DNA from: Gallibacter sp963558965 | GTDB lineage: Bacteria; Bacillota; Clostridia; Peptostreptococcales; Anaerovoracaceae | Assembly: GCA_963558965.1 (NCBI GenBank) | Contig: CAUWIT010000010.1 | Coordinates: forward strand, 9,019 to 73,018 | Direction of reading: 5' to 3' | Length of the DNA: 64,000 bases | Shown here: positions 17,349 to 27,600 of the stretch, in pieces | Numbering within the stretch: position 1 is the stretch's first letter | Layout of the letters: each line of letters starts with the position of its first letter | Translations under genes and position numbers: made by a program | Notes under the pieces: model-generated | What the model was told of the DNA's origin: nothing | The model's database searches: none | The model's input: the letters and a program-made list of their open reading frames with translations, nothing else

Positions 17349-17785
17349 TGAACAAACTAGTATATAGGCCAATGGATTGCCCAGTGTGTGGACGATTTTA
17401 TTTCTCTGATCTCGATGAAACAGAGATGAACGGAGAAGCACAGTTACAGTGCTCTATATGTGGATGGAAGTATGATATTGAGCAAACAGATAATCCTAAT
17501 CTACATTTGGGAAGAAATGAAGAATCATTAAATGAGTATAAAAAAACATTTGAGCTTTTGATTAAGGATAATCCAGATTATACGTATTTCGAAGCAACGT
17601 ATGAGAAAGAGCCACATTCTTGCCCAGTGTGTGGAAAACATAAATTTTCCGATACTGATTCACATGAAGTATGTCCATACTGCGGATAGGAAGATGATAT
17701 TGTGATGGAAAACGAGCCTGATGGATGGGAAGGAACTGCTAATGATTTATGTTTAAATGATTATAGAGCTAGATATGAAAAATAA
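17348..17785 (+). pseudogene. CPCC cysteine-rich protein with an in-frame stop
   Basis: The intact part (17348-17689) is 113 residues with two CPCC-type cysteine pairs (DCPVCGRF, CSICGWKYD) and the start of a second unit (CPVCGKHKF, CPYCG). A TAG at 17687-17689 then interrupts the frame. The same frame continues as EDDIVMENEPDGWEGTANDL and ends at 17785. In this family the interrupted position is normally Trp (C-x-x-C-G-W-EDD), as in the first unit, so one G-to-A change (TGG to TAG) explains the break. A 113-residue product could still be made and bind metal, but the second unit would be incomplete. The family's function is unknown. Confidence 0.7.
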
Positions 17786-17802
17786 AAAATCCAAAAACAA
17801 AA

Positions 17803-17828
17803 AAAAGACTCCCTTCTGGAAGTCTTCT
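17803..17828 (-). terminator. Terminator after tRNA-Asn
   Basis: On the minus strand AAGACTTCC, AGAA loop, GGGAGTCTT (8 of 9 pairs), then eight T residues. Confidence 0.9.
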
Positions 17829-17834
17829 CTCTTA

Positions 17835-17909
17835 TGGCTCCAAGGGTGGGGCTCGAACCCACAGCCTACCGGTTAACAGCCGGTTGCTCCACCATTGAGC
17901 TACCTTGGA
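17835..17909 (-). tRNA. tRNA-Asn (anticodon GTT)
   Basis: On the minus strand TCCAAGG pairs with CCTTGGA. The D arm is AGCTCAATGGTGGAGC and the anticodon loop CTGTTAA carries GTT (17877-17875). The T arm GTGGGTTCGAGCCCCAC is standard, and CCA is encoded at 17837-17835. Confidence 0.97.
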
Positions 17910-17935
17910 ATATTTTTTCGTTGTCAACAAAAATT

Positions 17936-17965
17936 ATTATATACTACAAACATATAGTTTGTCAA
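17936..17965 (-). promoter_or_regulatory. Promoter of tRNA-Asn
   Basis: On the minus strand TTGACA (17965-17960), 18-base spacer, TATAAT (17941-17936). The sequence TTGTCAACAA occurs at 17959-17968 over the -35 box and again at 17921-17930. Confidence 0.75.
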
Positions 17966-18029
17966 CAACAAATTTTTAATAATTTTAAATAAGTTATTAC
18001 AAAATAGCCATTTATAATTCCCCAATTAA

Positions 18030-18038
18030 TGCTATAAT
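18030..18038 (+). promoter_or_regulatory. Extended -10 promoter of the Bax-inhibitor-1-like gene
   Basis: TGCTATAAT (18030-18038) lies 38 bases before the start codon. Confidence 0.55.
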
Positions 18039-18076
18039 ATACACTAATATATACATGCATAAGAGGAGGAAAAATT

Positions 18077-18745
18077 ATGAATATGGATGATATAAAACTT
18101 TCCCACGGGCCAGATATATATAACAATAATATTATATCAGCTCGCAAATACAACTTTATAATCGGAGCTGTACTTCTTTACGGATTTATAGCTACCTTAA
18201 TTATTACTAAAACAATCGGGCCTATTGCAATAAACATAAGCCCACTCGCATTGCTAATCGGTTACATAGTTTTAGTTCTTATCGGTTCATTTATAGTCAA
18301 TGGAAGCGACAATCCATTAATAAGCTTTTTAGGATACAACTTAATAGTTTTACCTATTGGTGTCGTACTTACTTCAGTTGCATATGTTTACGATCCAGGA
18401 TTAATTTTTAGAGCTGTTGTAGTAACTGCATGTGTAACGGGCATTATGATGATTATCAGTATGATAGTGCCATCATTTTTCTTAAAATTAGGCAGAGTTT
18501 TATTTTTATCATTGTTATTAGTAATCATCGTAGAAATCTTCGCAATCTTTTTTAGTTGGCATATATTTCACGTTACAGATGTAATCGTAGCTGTAATCTT
18601 CTGCGGATATATCGGTTATGACTGGGTTGTTGCCCAAAGAATAGATCGCACCGTTGATAATGCTGTAGACACTGCGTGTAACCTTTATGTAGATATCGTA
18701 AACTTATTCTTGCGCATTTTACATATTATGGACAACGACGATTAA
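18077..18745 (+). CDS. Bax inhibitor-1 (YccA/BsYetJ-like) family membrane protein
   Basis: 222 residues with seven hydrophobic helices. The C-terminal signature is clear: AVIFCGYIGYDWVVAQRID with the YDW motif, then LYVDIVNLFLRILHIM (about residues 200-218), as in the BI-1/YetJ/YbhL group. Bacterial members such as BsYetJ are pH-sensitive calcium leak channels; others interact with membrane proteases. AAGAGGAGGAAAAATT precedes the ATG. It is monocistronic and converges with the polymer locus at a shared terminator. Confidence 0.88.
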   Translation: MNMDDIKLSHGPDIYNNNIISARKYNFIIGAVLLYGFIATLIITKTIGPIAINISPLALLIGYIVLVLIGSFIVNGSDNPLISFLGYNLIVLPIGVVLTSVAYVYDPGLIFRAVVVTACVTGIMMIISMIVPSFFLKLGRVLFLSLLLVIIVEIFAIFFSWHIFHVTDVIVAVIFCGYIGYDWVVAQRIDRTVDNAVDTACNLYVDIVNLFLRILHIMDNDD

Positions 18746-18779
18746 TATTTTAAATGTAACTTGTTTCAAATTTAAAAGG

Positions 18780-18817
18780 CCTCCTACGGTAATCTAATTT
18801 TACCATAGGAGGTTTTT
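18780..18817. terminator. Bidirectional terminator between the BI-1-like gene and the polymer locus
   Basis: CCTCCTACGGTAA (18780-18792) pairs with TTACCATAGGAGG (18800-18812), one mismatch, with TTTTT on the plus side. It ends both convergent transcripts. Confidence 0.85.
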
Positions 18818-18829
18818 GTAATAAAAGCT

Positions 18830-19417
18830 TTAGTTATCGACTTTTATAAGATTTTCTTTTTTATTTATGTTTACCGTATGCTCATCGATTAAAACATAAT
18901 TGTCGCCTACTCGTTTTACATCATACTCGTAGCCATTGTAGCACTGATACACATGCCACCCAATACAATTTTTTATTTTCCCTTTTATAAATAGCTCTCT
19001 TACAATTTCCACACATTTTTTGAATATGCTTCCATCTTTAACTTTTATCGCAACTATGGAATTCTTTGTTCCAAAAAACTTCATCTCATCTACTTTGCTA
19101 TTTACAATTTCCATTATACTATTGTCTGTATAATATGTATCACCGTATAAAAAACAAATATCGTTTTCTATTAATTCATATGTAAATCTATCAATTTCAT
19201 ATATATTGTTTAAAGGCTCATAGCGTGTGGCTCCATCTACTTCATATCTCTCATCATGTGATGTAATTATAACTTCAGATTTAGGATCGTATTCCTTTAA
19301 CTGTCTCACTATTCTTGATAAAAGACTCTCTCCATGCACCTCTACAAGATGTTTAGGAGTTCCTAAGTAATTGTCCCACCTACTGCCTTTTCCATCTGCC
19401 ATTATTATATATTTCAT
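18830..19417 (-). CDS. Nucleotidyltransferase (NTP-transferase fold)
   Basis: 195 residues with the N-terminal nucleotide-binding block of sugar or polyol nucleotidyltransferases (IIMADGKGSRWDNYLGTPKH; the G-x-G-x-R...PKxL pattern). The DxD-like metal site is ICFLYGDTYYTDNS (about residues 89-102). It probably activates a sugar phosphate or polyol phosphate as its CDP, UDP or GDP derivative. The variant GKGSRW replaces the more usual GxGTRL. It is the last gene of the polymer locus, 13 bases after an ATP-grasp gene. A direct role in precursor supply is likely; which precursor is not decided by the sequence. Confidence 0.8.
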   Translation of the reverse strand: MKYIIMADGKGSRWDNYLGTPKHLVEVHGESLLSRIVRQLKEYDPKSEVIITSHDERYEVDGATRYEPLNNIYEIDRFTYELIENDICFLYGDTYYTDNSIMEIVNSKVDEMKFFGTKNSIVAIKVKDGSIFKKCVEIVRELFIKGKIKNCIGWHVYQCYNGYEYDVKRVGDNYVLIDEHTVNINKKENLIKVDN

Positions 19418-19430
19418 CTCTATATGCCTA

Positions 19431-20477
19431 TTATTTTATTACACCATGATGTCTGTAAAAATCACCAAGTTCTCCGTTTCTTTGGCCACCCCAAAGCTGT
19501 ATAATATTTACACCCGAAGAATTATTTGCTTCTATTACACAAACACCTTTTTCTGTTAAAAGTAAATCCCATGCTATAAAATGGAAATATGGAAATTCTC
19601 TAGCAACATTTAAAATTTGTTCCTTTATTTCCTGCCAATTTGGTATTGTTACACCTTCTATTTTTGCATTTGAATTTGGATGGATTTTATACACGTTGTG
19701 ACTCTTCAAATTGCGTGCTTCACTAAGCATGCCATTCTCAATATCTATCTTGGATACCAAACCACCCACACTACCATTATCAATAGGTATTGTTTCCTTA
19801 GTTCCTATTCTTAATACTGCGAAGAAAACTTTTAGCTTTTCTGTCTTTGGATCTCGCAGAGTTATAAGTCTAATTGTATTTGTAGTCTGATTATAGATAT
19901 TATTTAAAAATTCATTTTGTTCAACTGTTTCACAAATAACCCAGTCGTCATTTTCATCAATAAATTTTATAAATTGCTCTTTAGAGATTGGCTTTCCGTC
20001 ACATACAATCTGTTCATCAATATAATCAAATCTATGTACGCCTTTGCCCTTGCCCTTACCAAAAGGTTTTATAAAGAATGACTTGTTCTCTGTTAAAAAC
20101 TCGTACACTGCCTCTGCATTTGTTATTTTTTCACCCTTACTAGTCATAAATCCCTTATTTTTGAATATATGATTTTGAGGTGTATATATGTATTGTTTCA
20201 ACACTTCTTCAGCAATGATTTTATTATTGAACATTGGTTCAAAGGGTTCATTGATATATCTGGATCTATACCAATCAAACTCTGATAAATATTCAGATTT
20301 ATCGTTATGCTTAAAATCATATAGTGCATATTGATCTGCCAAATATCCACCAAATATATTTGCTCTTAGCTTAGTAAAAAATGGCACTTTAAAGCTATTC
20401 TTTACAAATAATATTCTTCTAAAATATAACAAAATAAGTTTAGCTTTTTTCTCTAATTTTTTTAGAAATTTCAACAT
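19431..20477 (-). CDS. Sugar-transfer-associated ATP-grasp ligase
   Basis: 348 residues, one ATP-grasp module without the N-terminal repeats found in its relatives. Visible blocks are FFIKPFGKGKGKGVHRFDY (ATP-binding, about residues 132-150), NTIRLITLRDPKTEK, PIDNGSVGGLVSKI and WDLLLTEKGVCVIEANNSSG (metal-binding Glu and Asn, about 303-322). It most likely joins a carboxylate to an amine or hydroxyl on a polymer precursor. Its ATG (20477) overlaps the stop of the upstream CDP-glycerol glycerophosphotransferase by seven bases, so the pair is translationally coupled and probably acts on the same polymer. Confidence 0.8.
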   Translation of the reverse strand: MLKFLKKLEKKAKLILLYFRRILFVKNSFKVPFFTKLRANIFGGYLADQYALYDFKHNDKSEYLSEFDWYRSRYINEPFEPMFNNKIIAEEVLKQYIYTPQNHIFKNKGFMTSKGEKITNAEAVYEFLTENKSFFIKPFGKGKGKGVHRFDYIDEQIVCDGKPISKEQFIKFIDENDDWVICETVEQNEFLNNIYNQTTNTIRLITLRDPKTEKLKVFFAVLRIGTKETIPIDNGSVGGLVSKIDIENGMLSEARNLKSHNVYKIHPNSNAKIEGVTIPNWQEIKEQILNVAREFPYFHFIAWDLLLTEKGVCVIEANNSSGVNIIQLWGGQRNGELGDFYRHHGVIK

Positions 20478-21580
20478 AAATTTTCCTCTATTAACTTTAC
20501 AATGTTTTCTGTTGATTTACCTAATTCCGTAGGTAAATACTTATGCTTGAATATATTTAATGCTTCGTAGTCATATTCATCTTGGACTATGCTATTAAAT
20601 AGTTCTTCTGGATTGTTAAAAGCATATTTAGGCATCATTTCTTTTACATCTACATTTAGTCCATTTTTTTGGCTATACTCTTCTATATCGTATAAATAGT
20701 AATACAACCTTTTATCAAGTGCCGCAGCTTCTAGAGCAATTGAAGAATAATCCGTTATTACATAATCTGCCGCTGCTATTATTTCCATTGATGAAAAATC
20801 TTCACATGTGTACACTCCATCAATTTTTTCTGTCATTTTTTCATTTGGATGCAATTTACAAATAAAAGTGTACTTAGGATTATTAACAAAAAATTTTGCT
20901 AAACTCTCCCACTTTGTTTTCTCATTTCCTCTAAATGTTGGAACATATAAAACAATTTTTTTATCTTTTAATTCACTATACTTATCAAAAAAATGCTTTC
21001 TATTTATTTCTTTATTTTCTATTAAATAATCAACTCTTGGCAAACCATAAGCTCTCAATACATCTTTATCTACACCAAATGATGCACAGTAATAATCTTC
21101 CCAAGCAACACCACCTGTTATTATGTAGTCATAATTTTTATGCATACACAACAACTTGGCAATTTTACTACTTCTTCCGTATTCTGTATCTAATGTTTGA
21201 TACCCTGACTTCTTTATTTTTCCTATAGAATGCCAGATTTGTATAATTTTCAATTCTGGTTTATGTTTTAAAAAACATGCTGTAGGCCAATAGCCATCTA
21301 AAATACATACCTTAGAAGTAGCCATATGATACAAACTTTTTAGCAATACTACTGCAAATGAAAAAATCCCATCTTCTTTATTTCTAAACCTTTTACATAA
21401 ATTAACCACTTGCACATCGCTATCTTCCGTTTTAAGTTGATTTTGTATCATCTGGTAATCTATAGATATTTGGTCACTTTGTCTGCTGCAAAACAGTATT
21501 TTGTTTTTAGTCTCAAATAATTTCAGGAATTTATATATTATATTAAAAATTGCCTTACCTAATTTTATTATATAATCCAT
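20471..21580 (-). CDS. CDP-glycerol glycerophosphotransferase family protein
   Basis: TagB/TagF-like GT-B enzyme that moves glycerol phosphate or a similar polyol phosphate from its CDP donor to a lipid-linked or growing polymer. The blocks are IIQIWHSIGKIKKSGYQTLD (about residues 115-134), KKIVLYVPTFRGNEKTKWE, FICKLHPNEKM and ADYVITDYSSIALEAAALDK (about 270-289). There is no signal peptide; a single amphipathic N-terminal segment fits peripheral membrane attachment. I prefer ATG 21580 (369 residues), with GAGAGGG right before it, over TTG 21592. It overlaps the downstream ATP-grasp gene. Confidence 0.88.
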   Translation of the reverse strand: MDYIIKLGKAIFNIIYKFLKLFETKNKILFCSRQSDQISIDYQMIQNQLKTEDSDVQVVNLCKRFRNKEDGIFSFAVVLLKSLYHMATSKVCILDGYWPTACFLKHKPELKIIQIWHSIGKIKKSGYQTLDTEYGRSSKIAKLLCMHKNYDYIITGGVAWEDYYCASFGVDKDVLRAYGLPRVDYLIENKEINRKHFFDKYSELKDKKIVLYVPTFRGNEKTKWESLAKFFVNNPKYTFICKLHPNEKMTEKIDGVYTCEDFSSMEIIAAADYVITDYSSIALEAAALDKRLYYYLYDIEEYSQKNGLNVDVKEMMPKYAFNNPEELFNSIVQDEYDYEALNIFKHKYLPTELGKSTENIVKLIEENLC

Positions 21581-21705
21581 TTTCCCTCTCAAACTCTTAT
21601 ATTATGACTTCTAAATTTATGAGGCTACGCATTAATAGTCTGCAACTGTTAGGACGAAGCCCCATCTTTTAGATTATTTGATTATGTGATTTATAAATTT
21701 AAATT

Positions 21706-23610
21706 TTAGACTTCTCCGTGTTCTTTTATAAGTTGATCTATATCGATGTATTCACCTAGTTTATAATCCCATGATACAGGTTCAATTTTCAAGAATAACC
21801 CTGGTGAGAAAGTTAATTCCCCAACATATAGTCTATCATCTACATCATAAAAATCAACTCTTACAAATGGAACATCTTCAGATAGTTTTCTTGCTAATTC
21901 TAACATTTTGTCCCAATTTTTTGGTTTATCAATATGTGATGCCTTATGAACTCCTCTTCTTCTAAATGGAAGTACTTCCATAGTTTCAACATCCACAAAA
22001 GCCCTTCTCTGCACTTCTGATTCTCTTCCTGATACCACTAGAGCAAATTTTGGTTCGCCATTTGAACAATAGAACTTATAGTCTACTAAAGCTTCTTCGC
22101 CATCTCCTAGCAATTCTTCAAATAAAACTCTTGGTTTAATTTTTTCATCTGTAATACACATATTACTATAATAATATGTATTCCATGGATATAGCCAGTC
22201 AGCTAATTTTGCAATAAACATGTCCTTGTTATAGTAAGTTTTATTTTTAATAATATTAACCTGTTTATTTGCCCATCCTGCTGTAGACTTTACTACAAAT
22301 TGCTCAGGTAATTCTTCCCAATTTATATCATTTAAATCTTCGTAAACACCATAACAAGGAACTACATACTCGTCGCCAATTTTTTCAGCAACATATTTTT
22401 TCATTTCGTATTTATCTGTTCCTCTAGCAATTATAGGATTTTTGTAGTTTAAAGCTAACCATAATAATTTTTCATTAAAAGATTTTGGATTTTTTAGATT
22501 TGGGAAGTAATGCATTTGTGCAAAAGCTTTTTGCTCACAGTAATGCTGTTTTGCACTTTGGCTGATTTTATCTTCCATTTGAAATGCTTCTTTTTGTGTT
22601 AACTGCGTATAGTTACGAGCTACATCAAAATTTAATCTTGGTGGAAGAGTTATTAAATCCCCTAACTTCTTATCCCATTCTGGCGGTGTAAATTTCAATA
22701 TACCTCCACCTGAATAGAAAGTCATTTCTCCAACCATTACTCTATCACCAACTTCATAGAAATCAACTCTTACAAATGGGAATGGCTTAGCTAGTTTTTC
22801 TGCATATTCAACCATTTCTTCATAGTGTTTTGGTTTTTCAACGCCACCTTTAGTTTTTCCTGCTTCACCGTAAGTAAAAGGTAGTTCATTAAAATCTCTA
22901 TCAAACCAGTTATATGTTTTATTAGTAAATCTATCCGTAGTAATAAAAATATTTTTACATTCTCCGTTATAACAGAAGAACTTATAGTCAAATACCTGTT
23001 CAGAATCTCCAACTTCTGAAATATATTCTTCTGCATAAATTACAGGAGACATATACTTGTAACCCCAGTTAAACATCTGATAGTAGCTGTTTTGATATGG
23101 TTTTATCCAATCACTTAATTTTTCTCTTATTTCATCTTGATTAATTTCATTTTTATCTTTTACAATAATATTAAATCCACTAGACCAGTTTACTTTTAGT
23201 GCAAATTTATCAGGTAATTTATCAAAGTCTATTTCATCTGGATGAGTCCACCAATCAATATTAGGTACTACATGACCTTCTCCTATAACATCATCCACGT
23301 ATTCTTTTACAGCAAATTTATCGCAACACTGTGTTACTAATGGATTTTGATAATATAATTTTAACCACATTATTTTTTCATTGAAAGTTTGTGGATTATT
23401 CCAATCAATTTTATATCCTAATTTTCTTTCTGCAATATCTCCTAAAATTTGTCTTTTTTTCGCGTCTGTTAGTTTATTGCTTCTACTCCATAAATAGTGC
23501 TGATACTTCTGCTTATAGATAGGCAATCCCATGAATTTTCTGTAATAAATCCTTAATTTTTTCTTCACTTTTTTAAAGAAAACTCGTCTTTTTAAATGTT
23601 TTTGACTCAC
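21706..23610 (-). CDS. Double-module TupA-like ATP-grasp protein
   Basis: 634 residues made of two TupA-type ATP-grasp modules in tandem (about 55-320 and 345-630). Each has the SFNEKxxWLxLxYxNP opening, a DKxxxKxYV segment, an ATP-binding strand (KVNWSSGFNIIVKDK in the first, KSTAGWANKQVNIIKNK in the second), a DYKFxC-NGE block and a VRVDFY...VGExTF metal-binding end. TupA is named after a Bacillus gene needed for teichuronopeptide, a polyglutamate/glucuronate wall polymer. The start is GTG 23610 behind AGGAGG. The second module is much closer to the neighbouring 321-residue protein than to the first, pointing to local duplication and fusion. Confidence 0.87.
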   Translation of the reverse strand: MSQKHLKRRVFFKKVKKKLRIYYRKFMGLPIYKQKYQHYLWSRSNKLTDAKKRQILGDIAERKLGYKIDWNNPQTFNEKIMWLKLYYQNPLVTQCCDKFAVKEYVDDVIGEGHVVPNIDWWTHPDEIDFDKLPDKFALKVNWSSGFNIIVKDKNEINQDEIREKLSDWIKPYQNSYYQMFNWGYKYMSPVIYAEEYISEVGDSEQVFDYKFFCYNGECKNIFITTDRFTNKTYNWFDRDFNELPFTYGEAGKTKGGVEKPKHYEEMVEYAEKLAKPFPFVRVDFYEVGDRVMVGEMTFYSGGGILKFTPPEWDKKLGDLITLPPRLNFDVARNYTQLTQKEAFQMEDKISQSAKQHYCEQKAFAQMHYFPNLKNPKSFNEKLLWLALNYKNPIIARGTDKYEMKKYVAEKIGDEYVVPCYGVYEDLNDINWEELPEQFVVKSTAGWANKQVNIIKNKTYYNKDMFIAKLADWLYPWNTYYYSNMCITDEKIKPRVLFEELLGDGEEALVDYKFYCSNGEPKFALVVSGRESEVQRRAFVDVETMEVLPFRRRGVHKASHIDKPKNWDKMLELARKLSEDVPFVRVDFYDVDDRLYVGELTFSPGLFLKIEPVSWDYKLGEYIDIDQLIKEHGEV

Positions 23611-23620
23611 AAGTAACCTC

Positions 23621-24586
23621 CTAAATATCCTTAATATTTAACCATTCTCCTAATTTAAAATCCCACTCTTTTGGTCGGATTCTAAGAAACATTCCTGGTG
23701 AAAATGTCATTTCACCAACATAAATTTTACCTTTATTAATAAAAAAGTCAACTCTCAACATTGGCACTTCTTTTGAAAGTTGCTTAGCTATATTTATCAT
23801 AGTTTCTAACTCTTGTGGCTTTTCTACATTTCCCTCAGATTTTATTTTATTTCTAGTAAATGGTAGAACTTTCCACTCATCTATATCCGTAAAAACTCTT
23901 CTTTGCTCTTTATCATTTCCTCTGTTTATAACAGTTAAAGCCATCTTCGGCTCTCCATTAAAACAATATAATTTATAATCCTTTAAGCCATCTAAATCCT
24001 CTAAATATTCCTCTATTAATATTCTTGGCTTTATTTTTTCATCGGTTATACACATATTATTATAATAATATGTATTCCATGGATATAACCACTCTGCAAC
24101 TCTGCTTTTTATTTTGTCTAAATTAGCGGTTTCTTTATTTTTAACAATAATAACTTGCTTACTTCCCCATCCAGCTGTTGATTTTATTACAAATTTGGAT
24201 GGTAATTCGTCAAATGGTATATCATTTATGTTTGTATATATACCTAATGCTTTTACATAGTATTTATCTTCTCCAAAGATTGATGCTATATGTCTTTTCA
24301 TCTCATATTTATCTGTACATTTAGCTATAATTGGATTTTTGTAATTAAGCGCTAGCCAAATTATCTTTTCATTAAATGATTTTGGATTGTCTAAATTTGG
24401 AAAATATTTTAACTGTGAATATGCTTTTCTTTCGCAATAATGCTTTTTTTCTTCAACTGTCAAAATGTCTTCCATTAAATAAGCTTCCCTTTGTGGTACT
24501 TTTTTAAAGCCTGCTCTATCGTCTAACCTTTTCTTCTTTATACTATGATATTTCTTTATAGCTTTTTCTATCATCCAATTTTTCAT
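23621..24586 (-). CDS. TupA-like ATP-grasp protein, single module
   Basis: 321 residues from ATG 24586. GTGGAGAAAAAT is the ribosome binding site, and the longer GTG start at 24598 would absorb it. One TupA module with NPKSFNEKIIWLALNYKNP (about residues 68-86), KSTAGWGSKQVIIVKNK, DYKLYCFNGEPKM and MLRVDFFINKGKIYVGEMTF. The sequence runs closely parallel to module two of the next gene, which begins 10 bases downstream. The two may act successively on one acceptor. It is separated from the large secreted protein upstream by a 34-base palindrome. Confidence 0.85.
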   Translation of the reverse strand: MKNWMIEKAIKKYHSIKKKRLDDRAGFKKVPQREAYLMEDILTVEEKKHYCERKAYSQLKYFPNLDNPKSFNEKIIWLALNYKNPIIAKCTDKYEMKRHIASIFGEDKYYVKALGIYTNINDIPFDELPSKFVIKSTAGWGSKQVIIVKNKETANLDKIKSRVAEWLYPWNTYYYNNMCITDEKIKPRILIEEYLEDLDGLKDYKLYCFNGEPKMALTVINRGNDKEQRRVFTDIDEWKVLPFTRNKIKSEGNVEKPQELETMINIAKQLSKEVPMLRVDFFINKGKIYVGEMTFSPGMFLRIRPKEWDFKLGEWLNIKDI

Positions 24587-24620
24587 ATTTTTCTCCACAT
24601 ATTTTTATTTACAAATAAAT

Positions 24621-24654
24621 ATTCAGTTGGTAGATATATATCTACCAACTGAAT
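24621..24654 (-). terminator. Perfect 34-base palindrome, likely terminator or attenuator
   Basis: ATTCAGTTGGTAGATAT is followed immediately by its exact reverse complement. It lies 13 bases after the stop of the 2072-residue gene and 34 bases before the TupA-like gene. The downstream tail is AT-rich (ATTTATTTG) rather than a clean T run, so partial read-through is plausible. Confidence 0.65.
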
Positions 24655-24667
24655 CTGCATTGGATTT

Positions 24668-27600
24668 CTATCTAACTTTTACACCAACAACATTACTAAA
24701 TGTTCCTTTTGCAGATTTTGAAATTGCACGTACTTTATAATAATATTTTGTGCCCTTCTTAGCTGATGTATTTGTCAAACTTGTTCCCTTTGCAGTATAT
24801 AGTTTTTTAAATGTGCCTTTTTTATTTACAGTTGATCTATATACTTCATATTTTTCTGCACCAACAACTTTTGTCCATTTTATTATAGGTTTACCATCTT
24901 TTGAACGTAAACTTATAGTTGCTTTTATTTCTGCTGGCTTAACAGAATTTTTAACTACATTACTGAAACTACCTTTAGCGCCTGTTGCAGAAACTCTTCT
25001 TACCTTATAGTAATAAGTTGTTCCTGGTTTAGCTGATGTATTTATCAATGAAGTTCCTTTTTTCGCAGTAAATAGTTTCTTAAATGTTCCTTTTTTATTT
25101 TCAGTAGATCTATATACTTCATATGCTTTAGTGTTAGGTACTTTATTCCACTTAATTACTGGTACACCGTCAACATCTCTGTTTATAGTTTTAATCTTAA
25201 GCGGCATATATCTAACCTTGTTTGATACAACCTTACTAAATTCGCCATATATTCCACTGTTAGAAACAACTCTTATTTTATAGTAATATGTAGTTCCTTC
25301 TTTTGCAGAAGTATCTTTGTACATTAATTTTGAACCACTATAAACCCTACTAAATGTACCTGCTTTATTAGCTTTAGATTTATATAGCTCGTATCTAACA
25401 TCGCCTTTAACTTTAGCCCATTCTAATGTTGGTGTTCCATTCTCTAAATTATCTGTTTTTAGAGAAAGGATAGTAGGTGAACACTTAATTTTTACTACAT
25501 CTCCAAAAGCTCCTACCTTACCGTCTTTTGATACAGGTCTAACTTTATAATAATATGTTTCACCAGATTTTGCTGATGTATTTACAAAATGTGTTCCCTT
25601 AGTAGTAGACAATTTGTAGAAAGTTCCAACTTTGTTTTCAACTGATCTATATACCTGATAGCTATCAGCATTAGCAAGTTTGTTCCAATCTAACTGTGGT
25701 TTGCCATCTACTGGTCTGTTGCTAGCTTTCACAACTAAGTTTGCTCTTGAAAGTGTAGCTGTAGTTGAAGTTAAAGAATCAAATGAAGCGATTTCGCCAT
25801 TAGCCTTCTTACCTTCAGCTCTAGAGTAAACACGGAATCTATATGAATTCATATCATTTACATCTTGAACTTCAAATGATGTATACTTTGTTGCACCGAT
25901 TTCTTCCCATGCTTCTCCATTTATAGACTGGTAAACAACATATTCGTCTGCTGCCTTAGCTGCTTCCCAAGTAACATTGGCTGTTTTTCCATCCATTTTT
26001 ACTACAGCATTTTTAGGAGCATCTGGGTGAATTGTGTAGTGAGCTTTTATGCTTCCTCTGCAATTACCTCTCCAATCGTTTAAGTCAACATATATTCCGT
26101 ATTTTGCAGCAGTTAAAGTTACTGTAGCTTCACCTACATCTACATTGTTTTTATATGTAGAATAGTAATCTCTGCCTTCGCCCTTATTTGCAAGTTTTCT
26201 TCCATCTGGAGCGATAGCTGTTGTTGCAGGTGTTCTACCCTTACCTGTCCAAGTACACTTATCATAACTTAATGATACTTTTGTATCAGACATTTTTACA
26301 CTAACTGTGCCACATTTTCTACATGTCCAAACTTCTCCATCTTTTTGATAGTCATGTCCACCTGCATCAATATAGTCAATCTGCTTAACTGCACCTGATT
26401 CAGATGTATACTTGATATAACCATCAACTAGACAAGTTGATTTCTTTTCTTCAATTGTTAGCTTTTCTTTGATGCCATTTGCACCGTAATAAGCTACATC
26501 TTTATCAACGATAACCCATTCTGACTTAACTGGTTTACCTGCACGTAGATAGTATTCATTACCATCTTTATCCTTAATTGCACCGCTAAACTTGTCGTCA
26601 ACCTTGTGACATACATCACATTTTACTTCATTAGTTTTTGGATCGTAAACATTTTTATGTCCATTTCTCTTACACTTAGACTCAAGAGTAAATGAATCAA
26701 GCAATGCACCATTTGTTACATCTCTAACATCTATGTTAATTTCTTCGTCTGCAACTGTTGCTGTTAAGTATGATGCACCATAACTGTCTTCAACAAAATG
26801 GAAAATTGTTTTGTAATCAAACTTATCCTGAGTAGTCATAGGATAACGCTTGCTTCCTGCAGCTCCACATAAGTAGTAAACAACACCATCTTTTTCATTA
26901 ATCTTATCATCTTTAAGCATGTTTGTTCTACCTACACTGTGATCATGACCTGAGAATACGAGATCTATTCCTGCTTCTTCTACAGCATCTGGGAACATAT
27001 CATATATTAAGTCATTTCCACCTACTGAGTTTGTATAGTATGGTGGCTGATGTGAAGTTAGGATTTTCCACTTAGCATTAGATTTTTTAGCATCTTCTTT
27101 TAGCCAATTAATTGCTTCCTGAATCTGGCTCTTTGTAGTTGCAAAGTTTATAGATGCTATGTAAACATCTCCGCGCTCAACAGAGAAGTATCCACCTTCT
27201 TTACTATTTGGATGATTGTACATTGCCGCTGCAATATCAGCATCTGCATCTCCGTAATATTCATGGTTACCCATTACACTTAGAACTTCTGTATCTCCAA
27301 GTTTATTAGCACCAACCAAATTACCAACTGATTTCCATTCATCATAGTTAGCAGCGTTATCTACAGCATCTCCAATCTGTATACCAAAGTCATATTTTGA
27401 TCCTAGCTGATCAACTATTTTTTCAAGATTTGTAAGATTTTCTGGATCCTGAATATCACCAATTATAAAGAAGTTATTAGCACTGCCATCTGTAGTAAAT
27501 TTCTTTACTTCTGACATAGCATTTTCTGTACCCAGCTGATATTCATATGTAGTATTTGGAGTAAGTCCTTTTAGTTCAACTCCATTTACATTAGAAATCT

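Noticed and set aside
21593..21705. Possible small RNA or regulatory hairpin between the TupA and glycerophosphotransferase genes
   Set aside because: GAGGCTACG and CGAAGCCCC pair only imperfectly with a long loop and no T tail; not enough to call.
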